A DNA stretch of 64,000 nt from Neocallimastix lanati (nom. inval.) (GCA_016946835.1 JACVTC010000150.1:1-64000); one strand, 5' to 3'. Counted from the stretch's first letter, positions 48,788-60,270 are shown. Numbers and translations: made by a program. Notes: generated by a model from the sequence alone, not told the origin.

Positions 48788-49030
48788 CTAGGAATAAACT
48801 TTATTTAATAATATTTTTTTTAAAAAATACATGAAATTTAAATACATGAAATTATTTTTTATATTAATATTAAAAAACTACGTTATGAGATTCGAGGACG
48901 AAAAGGCCTCTAACTCTTCCCATTCATCGAAGATAACTCCATGTGGATGAAAATTATCATTCGAATCTGTATCAGAATTTCTTCTTTGCCTTATCGTTAC
49001 GACGTCGATTAGATTCACATTAATTTTCAT
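48688..49030 (-). mobile_element. LINE 3' fragment, minus strand
   Basis: T-runs at 48688-48720 and 48758-48784 are the poly(A) on the minus strand. Read on that strand, a coding tail with IDVVTIRQ (about 48985-49010) matches SVDVELIR of the LINE at 53505. It ends in LIT-stop, then a 3' UTR with AATAAAGTTTATTCCTAGTC. Confidence 0.7.
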
Positions 49031-49149
49031 TTTTTTGTAAAAAAAAAAAGTTATATTCCTTTACCAGGGTTTTTTTGTATAACAGTATCTTAATTATTCA
49101 ATGATTAGTAAATTATTTATATTTATTTATTTAGAGTTTTGAGTTTAAT

Positions 49150-49536
49150 GTTTAACATGCGGACTTGTGGATTATTATACCAGAACTATATTAATCTTTA
49201 GTTTTCGATGGTATAAGAGCAAACTAACCAGAATCGTCAACGCTGAAAATACAGCAAGACAGGCTAGCAGGGCTAATGTCTCTGAAGGAGAAGACCATAA
49301 TTTCTTTTAGATAGTTAATTCAAACCCTAATCTGGAATAAGTAAAAGGTTTATTGCATATGAACTTGTTTCTGAATTTATTAATACACTTTATTTTGAAT
49401 ATTACTTTTTATTTCCCATTACTATTTTTAATATTATTATGTTCTAATTGGACAAATAATATGTATATATTTTTATTAATTCTGTGATTAATAATTGAAT
49501 AAATAAATAAAGTTAAAAGTTTACAATCATTTAGAC

Positions 49537-49570
<34 letters not shown>
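49150..49570 (+). mobile_element. LINE 3' fragment, plus strand
   Basis: Closely matches 30040-30446 (for example GACAGGCTAGCAGGGCTAAT and GAAGGAGAAGACCATAATTT), with AATAAATAAAG and poly(A) at 49540-49570. It lies back to back with the minus-strand fragment at 48688. Confidence 0.8.
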
Positions 49571-49572
<2 letters not shown>

Positions 49573-50029
49573 ATAATAATATTTCTCTTGGTTAGAGGTA
49601 GAGTTTCACGGTTTCCACACTATCTACTTTATAGATGTTACTTCTTGGTTTTTTTTTTTTTATTTTTTTTTTTTTTTTTTTTTTTTATTAAATATTTTTT
49701 GATAGAAATGATCTTTATTCATATCATAATACCATAATAGAGCTTTTAAATTTTCTCCTTGTTTTCATTGTAATACTTTTATTTTATGTTTTATTAAATT
49801 TTATTTGATAATATTTTTTATATATTCTTTTTTTATCTTAATATATTTATAAGTTTTAATTAAAAATTACGAAATTTTCATATTTATAATTTGTAATATA
49901 TGTATTTAAATGTATATAACTTATAAAATTAATGCCCCAATAAAATAAAAAATTTCTAAAAGTTCTATAGTAAAATTGATAAAATTTTAAAATGATATAT
50001 GAATATACCATTTCTTTGAATTATATTAG
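49571..50029. other. AT-rich spacer
   Basis: No gene. A short GC-richer stub (49590-49650, GAGGTAGAGTTTCACGGTTTC) recalls LINE tail sequence near 57090-57130 (ACACTATCTA..TTAAAGATGTTACTTCT) and is probably retroposon-derived. Confidence 0.5.
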
Positions 50030-50375
50030 TAAACCATCTCTTTAAATCAATTTATAGGGGTACTAAAGAAGAAATAGAAAGAGAATGTAAAAAAAGAGTT
50101 AATTTAGAAATTTGTTGTTCGAGAAAGTATACCGATACTATAATCGAATATGACAAATTTTTTTTTGAATAAATAATAAATTCCTAATATGATGGCTTAT
50201 AGTAATTCAGAAAATGTAAATGCTTCCAAAAAATAACATCAAATTTTTAACAAATAATAAAAGCTAGTATTCAATCTTCGGAACTTTACTCAAATAATCT
50301 TTATTTTAGTGTTAGTAATGCTTCCACAATCTATGTAAAAATAAGTTTAATTAATGGTTATACATAAGACTTTTT
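50030..50375 (+). pseudogene. Relic of a Cys-rich family gene
   Basis: Only the 3' half is recognisable, with several stops and frame breaks. GTKEEIERE (about 50060) matches GTKEEIERD of the gene at 62535. CCSRKYTDTIIEYD (about 50120) matches CYSKKCTDALIEYD. SELYSNN, then ASTIYVKIS (about 50280-50345), match PELYSDS and the pre-anchor YIKMSS. The N-terminal half is gone. It lies between intact copies 1 and 2. Confidence 0.75.
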
Positions 50376-50379
50376 TGTG

Positions 50380-50680
50380 TTATATAATATAATTTATTTT
50401 ATTTTTATTTTTTTATTTTTTTTTTTTATTTTTTTTTAAAGTAATTGATAATTCATGATAAAATTTAAGAATTAATAAATAATTAGTAATATTTTCTTTT
50501 AAAGATATATATAAATATATATATATTTGCTTTTGAATCATATATATATATATTATATTATGTAATATATTGGTTCGTTAATTAGTTATCGTGTTTATGT
50601 ATTTAGTTATTGATTTAGTTGTTTATTGTTTATTATATTGTTAGTCTAATTTACTTATTGTCGATATTTTAGTTTAGCTA
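50380..50680. other. AT-rich spacer after the Cys-rich relic
   Basis: No gene. (ATAT)n runs lie near 50505-50560. Confidence 0.45.
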
Positions 50681-50689
50681 TCATTCGGT

Positions 50690-51240
50690 TTGAGAGGTTC
50701 ATCCATTTAGAGACTGAAGTAGAATATTGGATTAGTATCATATTCGTTACATTTAGTTAAACCTAAAGTGTAAGAATCAACTAAACCAACACATTTATCT
50801 GTGTATATTTGTGGGGCATATAAATATTTATTAGTATATGCAAGATATAATCACTATACAGAATAATCACACTTAATAATTGTAGTTAGTTCACTAGTTG
50901 TTGGAGTATGATGTAGAAACAGATATAAGACACTAATAATCATTTTTTAATTCCCTAAGAACCTATTTTATCAATGTATGCAATATCAATATTTTCTGGA
51001 GATCAACATGTATAATCAGTTTTAGAATAGCAATCAGAAGTAGGTTAATTAGTTGATATTAGTGTATTAAAAGTATAGTGGTAGATTTAGATACAATAAC
51101 GATTTTAGGCTCCGGCTTAAGCTCTGAATTCTTTTCAACCATTTCCTTAGTAGAATCAACTCTTTTTTTTTTTTTTTTTTTTTGTTCCATCTTTCAATGT
51201 ATCACTCAGAGTATTCACCATTGCTTATTTTTGAAATTTA
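50690..51240 (-). pseudogene. Degenerate minus-strand gene relic, possible ricin-B-like segment
   Basis: The base composition is GC-richer than the surroundings, which suggests former coding DNA. On the minus strand, broken by stops and shifts, pieces read LSDTLKDGTKKKK and EKNSELKPEPKIVIV near 51090-51220. A piece SPENIDIAYIDKIGS lies near 50960-51010. DKCVGLVDSYTLGLTKCNEY, then DTNPIFYF, lies at 50717-50803. The last piece resembles a ricin-B-type repeat (KC..V....LGL.KCN..D....F.F). No intact relative is in this window, so the identity is uncertain. Confidence 0.45.
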
Positions 51241-51540
51241 AAGTGCTAACATCTAAACAGCGACCTTATGGATCAACATTATTCATAAAGCAAATATAAA
51301 CCAATTTCAACTAACTTGAAATTGATAGTTTTATTGTACTTTTCTATAAAAAAATATAAAGAATGATTGTTATTAGGATTATTTACATATAAAAATTATA
51401 GTTGAATTAAAAATCACGTGATTTTAATTAATTATATTATTATTTTATTTTTATTTTTATTTTATTTTTACATTTAAATCATATGGTTTTTAGCATATAT
51501 TTATACAAAACTATACCTCTTTTTTATATTTATTAATAAA

Positions 51541-51629
51541 GGCTCCAGAAATTATATATATATAAACAATAGGATTTTATGCTATATATATGCTAAAAAC
51601 CTATATTGTTTATTAACAATCTGGACCGT
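51541..51629. repeat. Hairpin element with GG-YCCAG terminal arms
   Basis: GGCTCCAGAAATT..TAAACAATAGG (51541-51573) is inverted relative to CCTATATTGTTTATTAACAA..CTGGACC (51600-51629). One arm recurs at 34991 (GGTTCCAGATTGTTAATAAA). A MITE-like element or its remnant is likely. Confidence 0.55.
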
Positions 51630-51639
51630 TTTTTTAAAA

Positions 51640-51952
51640 ATGTTATGCTATTGGTTTAAAATGAATATGATTTTTATGGTTGTAATAAATTTAGAATTTA
51701 TTTAATTTATATAATCCAATGAAAAGATTAATGGGAAAAAAAAAAAAAGAAAAAATGAATATTCCTTTTTTTTTATAATAAAAAGCTAAATTAAAATATT
51801 TTAATTAAATATAATTTAAATAATATATACTAATATAAAGGCATATATATAATAATTTTTCATTTTTTCATTTTTTTTAATTTATAGTATTAAAATTTTA
51901 ATTATATATAATTAATAGGAGACTTTTTTATTTATGACTTATTATAATAACA

Positions 51953-51983
<31 letters not shown>

Positions 51984-52174
51984 TTATAAAAGAAGAGAAA
52001 AATCCTCAAACTTTTGATTTTCTTTGAAAATAAAAAAATAAAAAATTTTTTATTCGTAAAATAATTTCAAAAACTGCGTTGAAATTTATCTAAATTTATA
52101 AAAACAAATAAACTATAAATAAACTTTAAAAAAAAAAAAAAAAAAAAAAAGATAAAAATTAAATAAATTTAAAA
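51640..52174 (+). promoter_or_regulatory. Duplicated upstream region of Cys-rich copy 2
   Basis: About 535 bp matches 58979-59520 almost base for base and 61976-62534 less closely, so the promoter moved with the tandem duplication. A shared core-promoter-like TATAAAAGAAGAGAAAAATC starts at 51985, 190 bp before the ATG. The same block lies at 59327 and 62357. Confidence 0.7.
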
Positions 52175-52957
52175 ATGAAATTCTCTACTAATATTTTAAC
52201 TTTACTTGTTGCTACTACTGCAGCTTTTTCTCGTAATGTTCCAGTTAAAAGAGGAGATCCTGAAAAATGTTATTCTGAATTTAAAGATAAAGATGATTGG
52301 AATTGTTTTCATACAATAATTTGTGGGTTGACAAATGAGAATTTTGATGAAGGCTGTAAAACATATGCATCAGAAAAATGTCAAAAGTTCTACAATGAAA
52401 TTGATAAAATTCCAGAAAGTTGTTTTTATAGTAACAAAAAAGGTTTAACTAGAGATGGAGTTAGACAATTAGTTGCTCAATATAAATACATGTGTGTTAA
52501 GGATGAAAAGGATAGATTATGTCCTCTACCAGACCTTTCAATTAATTATTTCTTTAAACCAAACTTTAGTGGTACTAAAGAAGAAGTTGATAGAAATACT
52601 TTGGAAGCTACTGAAGAAACCTGTTACTCAAAGAAGTGTACTGATGCAGAAATTGAATTCAACAGATCTATGTTAAATGATCAAAAAATTCTTGAATGGA
52701 TGTTCACCAATTCAAATGATACAAGTATTGAAGATTTCAAGAAGTCTTTCGAAGAAACTCTTAACTTATTAACTTCTAAAAACTGTACTGATAAAGCTGG
52801 TACTAAAACTCCAGAACTTTATTCAGATAATCATTATAGTACTAATACTAGTAATACTAATAATAATAATAATAGTAGTAGTGATGCTTCTATTACATAT
52901 GTTAAAATTAGTTCAATGGTTATGATTACTCTTTCTATATTATATTATTTATTATAA
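52175..52957 (+). CDS. Secreted Cys-rich protein with GPI-like tail, family copy 2 (260 aa)
   Basis: Same plan as copies 3 and 4: signal peptide about 1-19, NVPVKR dibasic site, ten cysteines, conserved central block GLTRDGVRQLVAQYKYMCVK, and a C-terminal hydrophobic tail. It differs in a longer spacing of the first Cys pair (x11 instead of x9). It also has a Ser/Asn/Thr-rich insertion before the tail (about 222-243), which could be O-glycosylated. The 5' flank is nearly identical to that of the gene at 59521. A LINE inserted in its 3' flank. Function is unknown. Confidence 0.85.
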   Translation: MKFSTNILTLLVATTAAFSRNVPVKRGDPEKCYSEFKDKDDWNCFHTIICGLTNENFDEGCKTYASEKCQKFYNEIDKIPESCFYSNKKGLTRDGVRQLVAQYKYMCVKDEKDRLCPLPDLSINYFFKPNFSGTKEEVDRNTLEATEETCYSKKCTDAEIEFNRSMLNDQKILEWMFTNSNDTSIEDFKKSFEETLNLLTSKNCTDKAGTKTPELYSDNHYSTNTSNTNNNNNSSSDASITYVKISSMVMITLSILYYLL

Positions 52958-53357
52958 TATAATTTTATTTAATTAATTAATAAATTTATAAAATAAAATT
53001 AATAAATATAAATATATTTTTTTATCATGTTTATTATTTTTTATATAATTTAAATTTTAAAGTATTTCAAATTTTTATTTTTAAAATTTTTAATTTGCTA
53101 AGTTGCTAAGCATACTTTTTTTTTTTAAAAAATAAGAATTATAAAAAAAAAAAAAAAGTAATGTAAAAAAAAAAAAAAAAAAAAAAAATAAATAAAAATA
53201 TAAATTTTAAAGTATTTCAAATTTTTATTTATAAAATTTTTAATTTGCTGAGTTGCAAAGCATACTTTTTTTTTTTTTTTTTTTTTTATAATATATAATT
53301 TAATATTAATTATTTATTTTAAAAAGTTATTTTTTTTGAATTATATATTAATTAATA

Positions 53358-53388
<31 letters not shown>

Positions 53389-53490
53389 CTAAATAAATTC
53401 CAAATAGTGTTTTTAAATCATATAATGTTTAAACTTTTATTAATTTTTATCGTTTATTCAATTTTCCTTTATATATATTTCATATTTATT
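52958..53490. other. AT-rich 3' flank with an about 155-bp duplication
   Basis: A block AAATTTTAAAGTATTTCAAA..GAGTTGCAAAGCATAC occurs at about 53053-53118 and 53205-53265. The end (53440-53490) matches the 3' flanks of the genes at 59521 and 62535, up to the LINE insertion point. Confidence 0.6.
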
Positions 53491-53504
53491 ATTTAAATAA
53501 TAAT
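53491..53504 (+). repeat. Left LINE target-site duplication
   Basis: ATTTAAATAATAAT, identical to 57341-57354 directly after the LINE poly(A). Confidence 0.9.
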
Positions 53505-56500
53505 CGTGATAGTATTTTATATCTCAACTCTATTTTCAAACCTATATGTATCTGTTTACAAGAAACTGGAAAAAGTAAATATCTTCCAAAAGATGTTTCA
53601 TCACCATTAATTCCATATTACAACTCAGTTTTCCTTAGAGTATGAGAGGACTCTTTATTGGTGTTCATTCTTCGTGCTCTTTCTTCCAAGAACCGTTTTT
53701 ATTCAAATATATCATTACAGTAAATATTACTTCTTTCTGGAATCAAAAATGTACTATTGATAATATCTACTTCCCTCAAAGCAAATGGAAGGATGAAAGA
53801 CTAGCTGCTTTTGATGAACTTTCTCAATGGTTACGTTTTCACAATAGAAAAAACGTTCCTGCTGTCCTAGTTGGTGATTTTAACATGTCATTAAAGAAGA
53901 TCAAAACATACATTTCAAATAATTTTCCTAATTGGTATATTGCTCCCTTATATGGTAATCAATTTACTTATGTCAAAGGTACTAGATCATCTTGCATTGA
54001 CCATGTCATATATAATGAGGCTTTGGCAGCTCATTTTAATAAAACCTCGGTTTGCACTTCATTTTATGGTATTTCTAATCATAAACCTATTATACTTTCT
54101 TGCAACAAAGTTCTCTCCGATGGCTTTATAAGGCCTGCTAAAGTTTCTAAATGGTCTACACATATTAGTAAAACAAAAAATTCAGATATTTTATCACATA
54201 ATTATTTTTCAATCTTAGCAAATGACCTCGATTCTCATTACAATTTGCTCACGGCTGATGAAATGGTAGAAAAATTTATCAATACAGCAAATAATATCGG
54301 GAAGGATATTAAGGCTTTCATTCCAACAAATTTAAAGGGATCTGCTTTTCACTGTCCTTATTACATTAAAAAACTGTCTCATGAAAAACATATTGCATTT
54401 CGAAATATTAAGCCTTACTTTAACTGTGAAAATGTTGATAATTACCTTGAACAATTTAATAAATATGAAAAACTTTGCAAATTAATCAAGAAAACAAAGA
54501 GCAAATTTCGTTCTGCTAGATTTAAAGCTAATATAGTAAAAATTGGTAATTATTTTTTGAATAAAGATTTCAAAAATGGACGGAGATGTTTAAAAAAAAA
54601 TGGCTAAACCATCGTATTCATCTACCTCCCCTACTTGCATAAAATCTAAATTTGGTCAAGATATTATCTCTCCTACTAAACAATTAAATAGATGGGCTGA
54701 ATATTATAAAGATCTAGCTTCTGATCCCTCAGGTCACAGCCTTAATCGTAACTTCTGGATTCATGCTTTAAGGAATATTAGTCTTAGATCCTCTACTTGG
54801 AATATCAACGATCCCATTACGATTGACGATTTTAAAAAAACTATTTCATCTATGAAAAACAACAAAGCACCCGGCCCCGATGGTATCCCGATTGAATTCT
54901 ACAAAGCTCTGTTTTGCAATGAAGAATTACTAGAAACACATCCTGCTGCCGGAAAGTGTCTTAAATTGATTTTTAATAAAATATGGAATGGGTCTTTTCC
55001 TAAAATATGGAACTCAGCTTCTATTGTATCAATCCCTAAGAAAGGTGACCTATCAGATTGTAGTAATTATCGAGGTATTTCTCTCATTAATGTTGGACTG
55101 AAAATCATTTCAAAAATTATAACAGATAGAATATCTACTTATGCACTCTCACACAATTCCATTAGACCTGAACAATTTGGTTTTTCGCAACCGTGAAGAA
55201 TGCATTAGTTTATTCATTTCAGTTAGAGAAATTTGCCAAAGAAGAAAATTTCAAGGTAAATTCACATATTTAGCATTTTTAGATCTTAAAAAAGCTTATG
55301 ATTCAGTTCCTATTTTTAACATTCTTACTAAATTATATCGTTATGGAGTACGTGGTAAATGTTTTGATTTTCTTTGTAATTTATATACTTCATCTAAAGC
55401 TCGTGCTCGATTTGCTTCAATGTTATCAAATGAATTTCCTTATAAAAGAGGTGTTCGTCAAGGTTGTCCATTATCACCGATCTTATTCAATTTATTCATC
55501 AATGATATATTAAATGACTGTGACAAGTATGGTGTTAATATTGGAAGAAAAAAGTGTTGTGGTGGACTCTTTGCTGATGATGTTGTTCTCATTGCTCCAA
55601 GTGCAAAAAATTTAGAAAAATTATTAAAAAAGGTACATAAATGGGCTAATTTAAATGAAATGAATTTTGGTATTGAAAAATGTGCAACTATGGTTATAAA
55701 ACCAATGAACTTCCAATCTCCTCCAAACTATAGTGACTCAACCTTCTATTTAGGAATGAATGCTATTCCTAAAGTTTCTAGTTATATTTATCTTGGTATT
55801 CCTTTTTTCTGATGATCTCTTACTAGAACACATTATATCTCACATGCATTTTAAAGTTAGAAAATCCCTTCTTTCATTTACACATTTCTTCTCAAATAAA
55901 CTTATCCCTATTGCATACAAGAAAAAAGTTCTTCAATCCTTTGTTATTAGTAAAGTAATTTATTATTCTCCTTTACTTGGTTCAAACAAATCTAGAACGG
56001 CCAGAATTCAAACATTAATTAATACTGGTCTATTTTGGTGTATCGGCTCCTTCTCTAAAAATGGTAAAACAGGTTCAGAAGACAATGACTATATTAGACA
56101 TAATTCTACTATGAGTACTTATGTTTTATCTCGAGATCTAAGCATTCCTCCTATTGCTGGTGTCTGCGCAGCCTTAATAGATTAAATCATTTGCAAAAAT
56201 GGAGTAAATCAAACTGTATTATAAAGGATCTTATTAAATCTATTCCTAAAATGTATCATTATTCCTGGGCTAAAGAATCAAGAACACTGTATAAAAAAAT
56301 CAAAAAATATAAATGTGAAAAATATGACGATATTTTAGAACGTTACTGGAAATCAGTTGCCAAATTTCAAGGTATTAAAGGTCAAAATTACGATTGTAAT
56401 AAGTTCTCAAACAATAAAGCTATAATTATGCTTAGCTTAAAATATCCCCAATTCAACTTAGGGTTTTTCGTGGATTATACGTTTACGATATGGTTATAAA

Positions 56501-57150
56501 TACAATACTACTATTGCTATTAGAATGGGTAGAGTTTCAGAAGATTGTCCCAAGTCTTGCCCCTGTTGTGGTGAAGATAAACAATCTTTTGAACATTGGA
56601 TTTTTAAATGCGATGCTCTTGCATCTTTTAGATGGAATTCTTTAAATTTCATCGATGATCTCTATGTTTTATTCCTTAGGAAGATTAGAGCGTTTAATCC
56701 TCTTTCTTCCTATGACTCTATTTCTAATTTTGAAGATTATATTATTATATATATTTGTTCCTTCTTGGTGGGACTTTAGTTTTAAATGAGCTACATTTCG
56801 ATAGTGGGGAACAGAAACAATTAAATGAACTACTTTTCAAAGGTTCATCTGAGTCACCTGTTCCAAAAATTGTGGGCTTGGCGGAATTCTTAACAAGTGC
56901 AATACCTATCATAAGTAGTTCGTTTGAGCTATTATTTGATAGGTATTGCAAAATACCAAACTTATCCAAGAGCGTCGACGTCGAACTGATAAGGCATAAT
57001 GATAATACAGGATCGTCATCTATTTCTACGAAGGATGAATCTTGCCCTAGTAGTTCAATAAATGATGAATCCGGGGAGAGTTTAGTGGACACCACACTAT
57101 CTATTTTAAAGATGTTACTTCTAGGTTTTATTTCTTTTTTTATTTGTTAG
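53505..57150 (+). pseudogene. LINE ORF2 relic (endonuclease-RT-zinc motif), multiple frameshifts
   Basis: The protein can be followed only by switching frames. Pieces are about 53505-53640, 53642-54607, 54600-55196, 55141-55812, 55760-56185, 56191-56499, 56525-56779 and 56755-57150. The endonuclease (EEP family) shows LQETG near 53560, VGDFNM near 53871 and SCIDHVI/SNHKPI near 53990-54090. Reverse transcriptase shows NNKAPGPDGIP (54860), YRGISLIN (55066), FLDLKKAYDSV (55276), GVRQGCPLSP (55450) and FADDVVL (55570). The zf-RVT-like motif is CPCC..EHWIFKC (56560-56610). Several breaks fall in homopolymers (A9 at 54591-54599, T6 near 55804), so some could be sequencing errors. In this copy it is not translatable. 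Confidence 0.9.
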
Positions 57151-57340
57151 GAAGGGAAAAATTCCCGCATAGTACAACTTGCCGAAATACATAGTATTTT
57201 CGAGCTTTTTTATTTTTTTATTTTTTAATTTTTTTATTTTTAATTTCAAATGTACTTTTCACCTACATGTATTTTTTAAAATAAAATTAATAAAGTTTTG
57301 GAAGTGTATTCTCTTCCCTGTCTAAAAAAAAAAAAAAAAA
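53505..57340 (+). mobile_element. 5'-truncated LINE (non-LTR) retrotransposon
   Basis: A 3.84-kb element bounded by a perfect 14-bp duplication, with 17-18 A residues at the 3' end. It begins inside the endonuclease, so the 5' part (any first ORF and the start of the second) is missing, as is typical for LINEs. The order is endonuclease, reverse transcriptase, Cys-rich zinc-binding motif, a coding tail ending at 57150, and a 190-bp 3' UTR with AATAAAATTAATAAAG. It is GC-richer than the host DNA. It inserted in the 3' flank of the Cys-rich gene at 52175. The matching empty site is seen in the paralogous flanks at about 60935-60990 and 63930-63985. Confidence 0.92.
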
Positions 57341-57354
57341 ATTTAAATAATAAT
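57341..57354 (+). repeat. Right LINE target-site duplication
   Basis: ATTTAAATAATAAT directly after the poly(A). The flank then continues TTTGGATGAATTGAGTATCT, the same sequence that follows the Cys-rich genes at 60968 and 63964. Confidence 0.9.
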
Positions 57355-57840
57355 TTGGATGAATTGAGTATCTATTTTTGTGGTAGCTAACGCTGCAGAC
57401 GTTACATATACATTAATAAATTTGAATGTGATAAATTATGACGATTGTGCATTTCTCAATATGGCTTATAAATATTTTAAAGACATACATTTTTAAGATA
57501 TTCATAAATAAATATATAAATAATTAAATAATTAAATATATAATTAAATAAATATAAAAAAAAATGTAATAAACATACTTAAATATATAATTGAATAATA
57601 TAGAAAAATTGCAATAAATATATTTAAAAAATAAATAAATAAATAAATAAATAAATATATTTGAATATATAATAATAATAAAAAAAAAAAAAAAAGAAAT
57701 AAATATATTTATAAAAATAATAATATACATATTTTTTACTTTAAAAATACAAGTTAATTGGAATAAGCTATAAAATAAAATAAAATAAATAAATAAATAA
57801 TAAATAACTAAATAAATATTTTTTAAACAATCTATAAAAG

Positions 57841-57871
<31 letters not shown>

Positions 57872-58136
57872 CTAAATAAATAAATATTAAATTATAATAT
57901 TTAATTAAATAATTAATTCTTATTATTTTAAAATAGTTTATAATTAAAGAAAATTATGAAAAGAATACTTTTTTCTTTATGTTAATTCTTTGCAATTTTT
58001 AAATTCAAAGTAGTTAAAATTATAATAGTGAAATTGACAAAATTAAATATATTTTTATTGATAAAGTTAGTTTAGTAATATTAAAATATAAATTTATAAA
58101 ATTTAGTATTTAAATAAATGAATTTAAATTATAAAA

Positions 58137-58191
<55 letters not shown>

Positions 58192-58978
58192 ATTTAAATT
58201 ATAAAATAAATAAATAAATCTTTAATAAATGAATGAATAAAATTATATTATATTAATAAATTACATAAATAAATAAATAAATATAACTTCTCCCAGTAAG
58301 AGATACCAGGCGTGCTTTATCAAATATTAATATTTATATATACACAAGTAAATATATATAAATTAAAAATTATTACTTCGAAATAGGTAAATTTATTAAA
58401 TCTAATTATTTATATATATATATTAATATATAGTATATAAATTCTTGTTATTAAATTTTAATATTTCTTATTATTTTTTGTACTTATTATTATTTTAAGT
58501 ACTTATATTGATATAAAACAAATATGTGTAGTAACATATTTGTATATTTAATAATAATTATTAAATATTAAATTTATATCTTTTTGATAATAATTATTTT
58601 ATTTTATTTTATTTCAATATGTATTATTATAATTACAATAATTATAATACTTTATTTCATATAAAATTTATATAGTTCTATATATTAGAATATATAATTA
58701 ATATATTACCTATTTCTTATAAATTAAATTATTTATATTAGAAATAGAGGACTCTCTTGTAAATTTTTAGGAATTAGAATTATTATTTTAATTGTACGAA
58801 TATTATAATATTATTAATAAAATTTACTAAACTACCATTATTTTAAAAACCCACTGCTTATAAATTATTGCACATAAAAGTCCCACATATCAATATTAAA
58901 AATAAGTATTTATAAAATTAAATTGAAAAAATAAATACATTTTTTTTTATAAAGTTAAAATTAAGTTTTTTTAAAAAT
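57355..58978. other. AT-rich spacer between duplicated units
   Basis: No gene. It holds (AAAT)n tracts (57628-57656, 58138-58192), a lone CTTCTCCC..AAGAGATA core at 58287 like the three at 23.6-23.9 kb, and unique AT-rich sequence. Confidence 0.5.
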
Positions 58979-59289
58979 GTTATGCTATTGGCTTAAAAGG
59001 AATATGATTTTTATGGTTGTAATAAATAAAGAATTTATTTAATTTTATATAATCCAATGAAAAGATTAATTGGAAAAAAAAAAGAAAAAATGAATATTCC
59101 TTTTTTTTTATAATAAAAAAGCTAAATTAAAATATTTTAATTAAATATAATTTAAATAATATATACTAATATAAAGGCATATATATAATAATTTTTCATT
59201 TTTTCTTTTTTTTTTAATTTATAGTATTAAAATTTTAATTATATATAATTAATAGGAGACTTTTTTATTTATGACTTATTATAATAACA

Positions 59290-59327
<38 letters not shown>

Positions 59328-59520
59328 ATAAAAGAAGAGAAAAATCCTCAAACTTTTGATTTTCTTTGAAAATAAAAAAAATAAAAATTTTTTTATTCGT
59401 AAAATAATTTCAAAAACTGTGTTGAAATTTATCTAAATTTATAAAAACAAATAAACTATAAATAAACTTTAATAAAAAAAAAAAAAAAAAAAAAAAGATA
59501 AAAATTAAATAAATTTAAAA
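58979..59520 (+). promoter_or_regulatory. Duplicated upstream region of Cys-rich copy 3
   Basis: Nearly identical to 51640-52174. TATAAAAGAAGAGAAAAATC starts at 59327, 194 bp before the ATG. Confidence 0.7.
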
Positions 59521-60270
59521 ATGAAATTCTCTACTAATATTTTAACTTTACTTGTTGCTACTACTGCAGCTTTTTCTCGTAATGTTCCAGTTAAAAGAGA
59601 TGATTATGACAAATGTCTTTCTGACCTTAAAGATAATAGTGATTGCTTTGATATATTAATGACTAAGATGACGAATAAGAATTTTGATGAAATTTGTAAA
59701 ATTTACTCATCAGAAAAATGTCAAAAGCTCTACAGTGAAGTTGATAAAATTCCAGAAAGTTGTTTTGATACTAAGAATGAAAAAACTGGCTTAACAAGAG
59801 ATGGAGTTAGACAATTAGTTGCTCAATATAAATACATGTGTGTTAAGGATGAAAAGGATAGATTATGTCCTCTACCAGACATTTCAATTAATCATTTCTA
59901 TAATCCAAAGTTTAGTGGTACTAAAGAAGAAGTTGATAGAGATTCTTTCAAAGCTATTGAAGAAACTTGTTACTCAAAGAAATGTACTGATGCATTAGTT
60001 GAATACGACATAACTATGTTAAATGATCAAAAAATTCTTGAAATGATGTCCACACATTCAAATGGTGAAAGTATTGAAGATTTCAAGAAATATTTCGAAG
60101 ATGGTCATAACTTATTAACTTCTAAAAACTGTACTGAAAAAGCTGGTACTAAAACTCCCGAACTTTATTCAGATAGTCATAAAGATAGTACTAGTGATGG
60201 ATGCATTACTTATATTAAAATGAGTTCAATGATTATGATTACTCTTTCTGTATTATATTATTTATTATAA
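59521..60270 (+). CDS. Secreted Cys-rich protein with GPI-like tail, family copy 3 (249 aa)
   Basis: The signal peptide is about 1-19, with a dibasic NVPVKR after it. The cysteine pattern is C-x9-C, C-x7-C, then SC, YMC-x8-CP, ETC-x4-C and NC, plus one extra Cys just before the hydrophobic tail. The first about 25 residues are identical to copy 2, and the body is closest to copy 4. The tail (about 232-249) is hydrophobic and uncharged, as in GPI signals. Function is unknown. Surface display next to the solute-binding receptors is an inference from the shared module. Confidence 0.85.
   Translation: MKFSTNILTLLVATTAAFSRNVPVKRDDYDKCLSDLKDNSDCFDILMTKMTNKNFDEICKIYSSEKCQKLYSEVDKIPESCFDTKNEKTGLTRDGVRQLVAQYKYMCVKDEKDRLCPLPDISINHFYNPKFSGTKEEVDRDSFKAIEETCYSKKCTDALVEYDITMLNDQKILEMMSTHSNGESIEDFKKYFEDGHNLLTSKNCTEKAGTKTPELYSDSHKDSTSDGCITYIKMSSMIMITLSVLYYLL

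Noticed and set aside
56755-57150. Independent 131-codon gene after the LINE
   Set aside because: Its KSVDVELIR tail is shared with LINE fragments at 30728 and 48985 and it lies inside the LINE target duplication, so it is the LINE coding tail.
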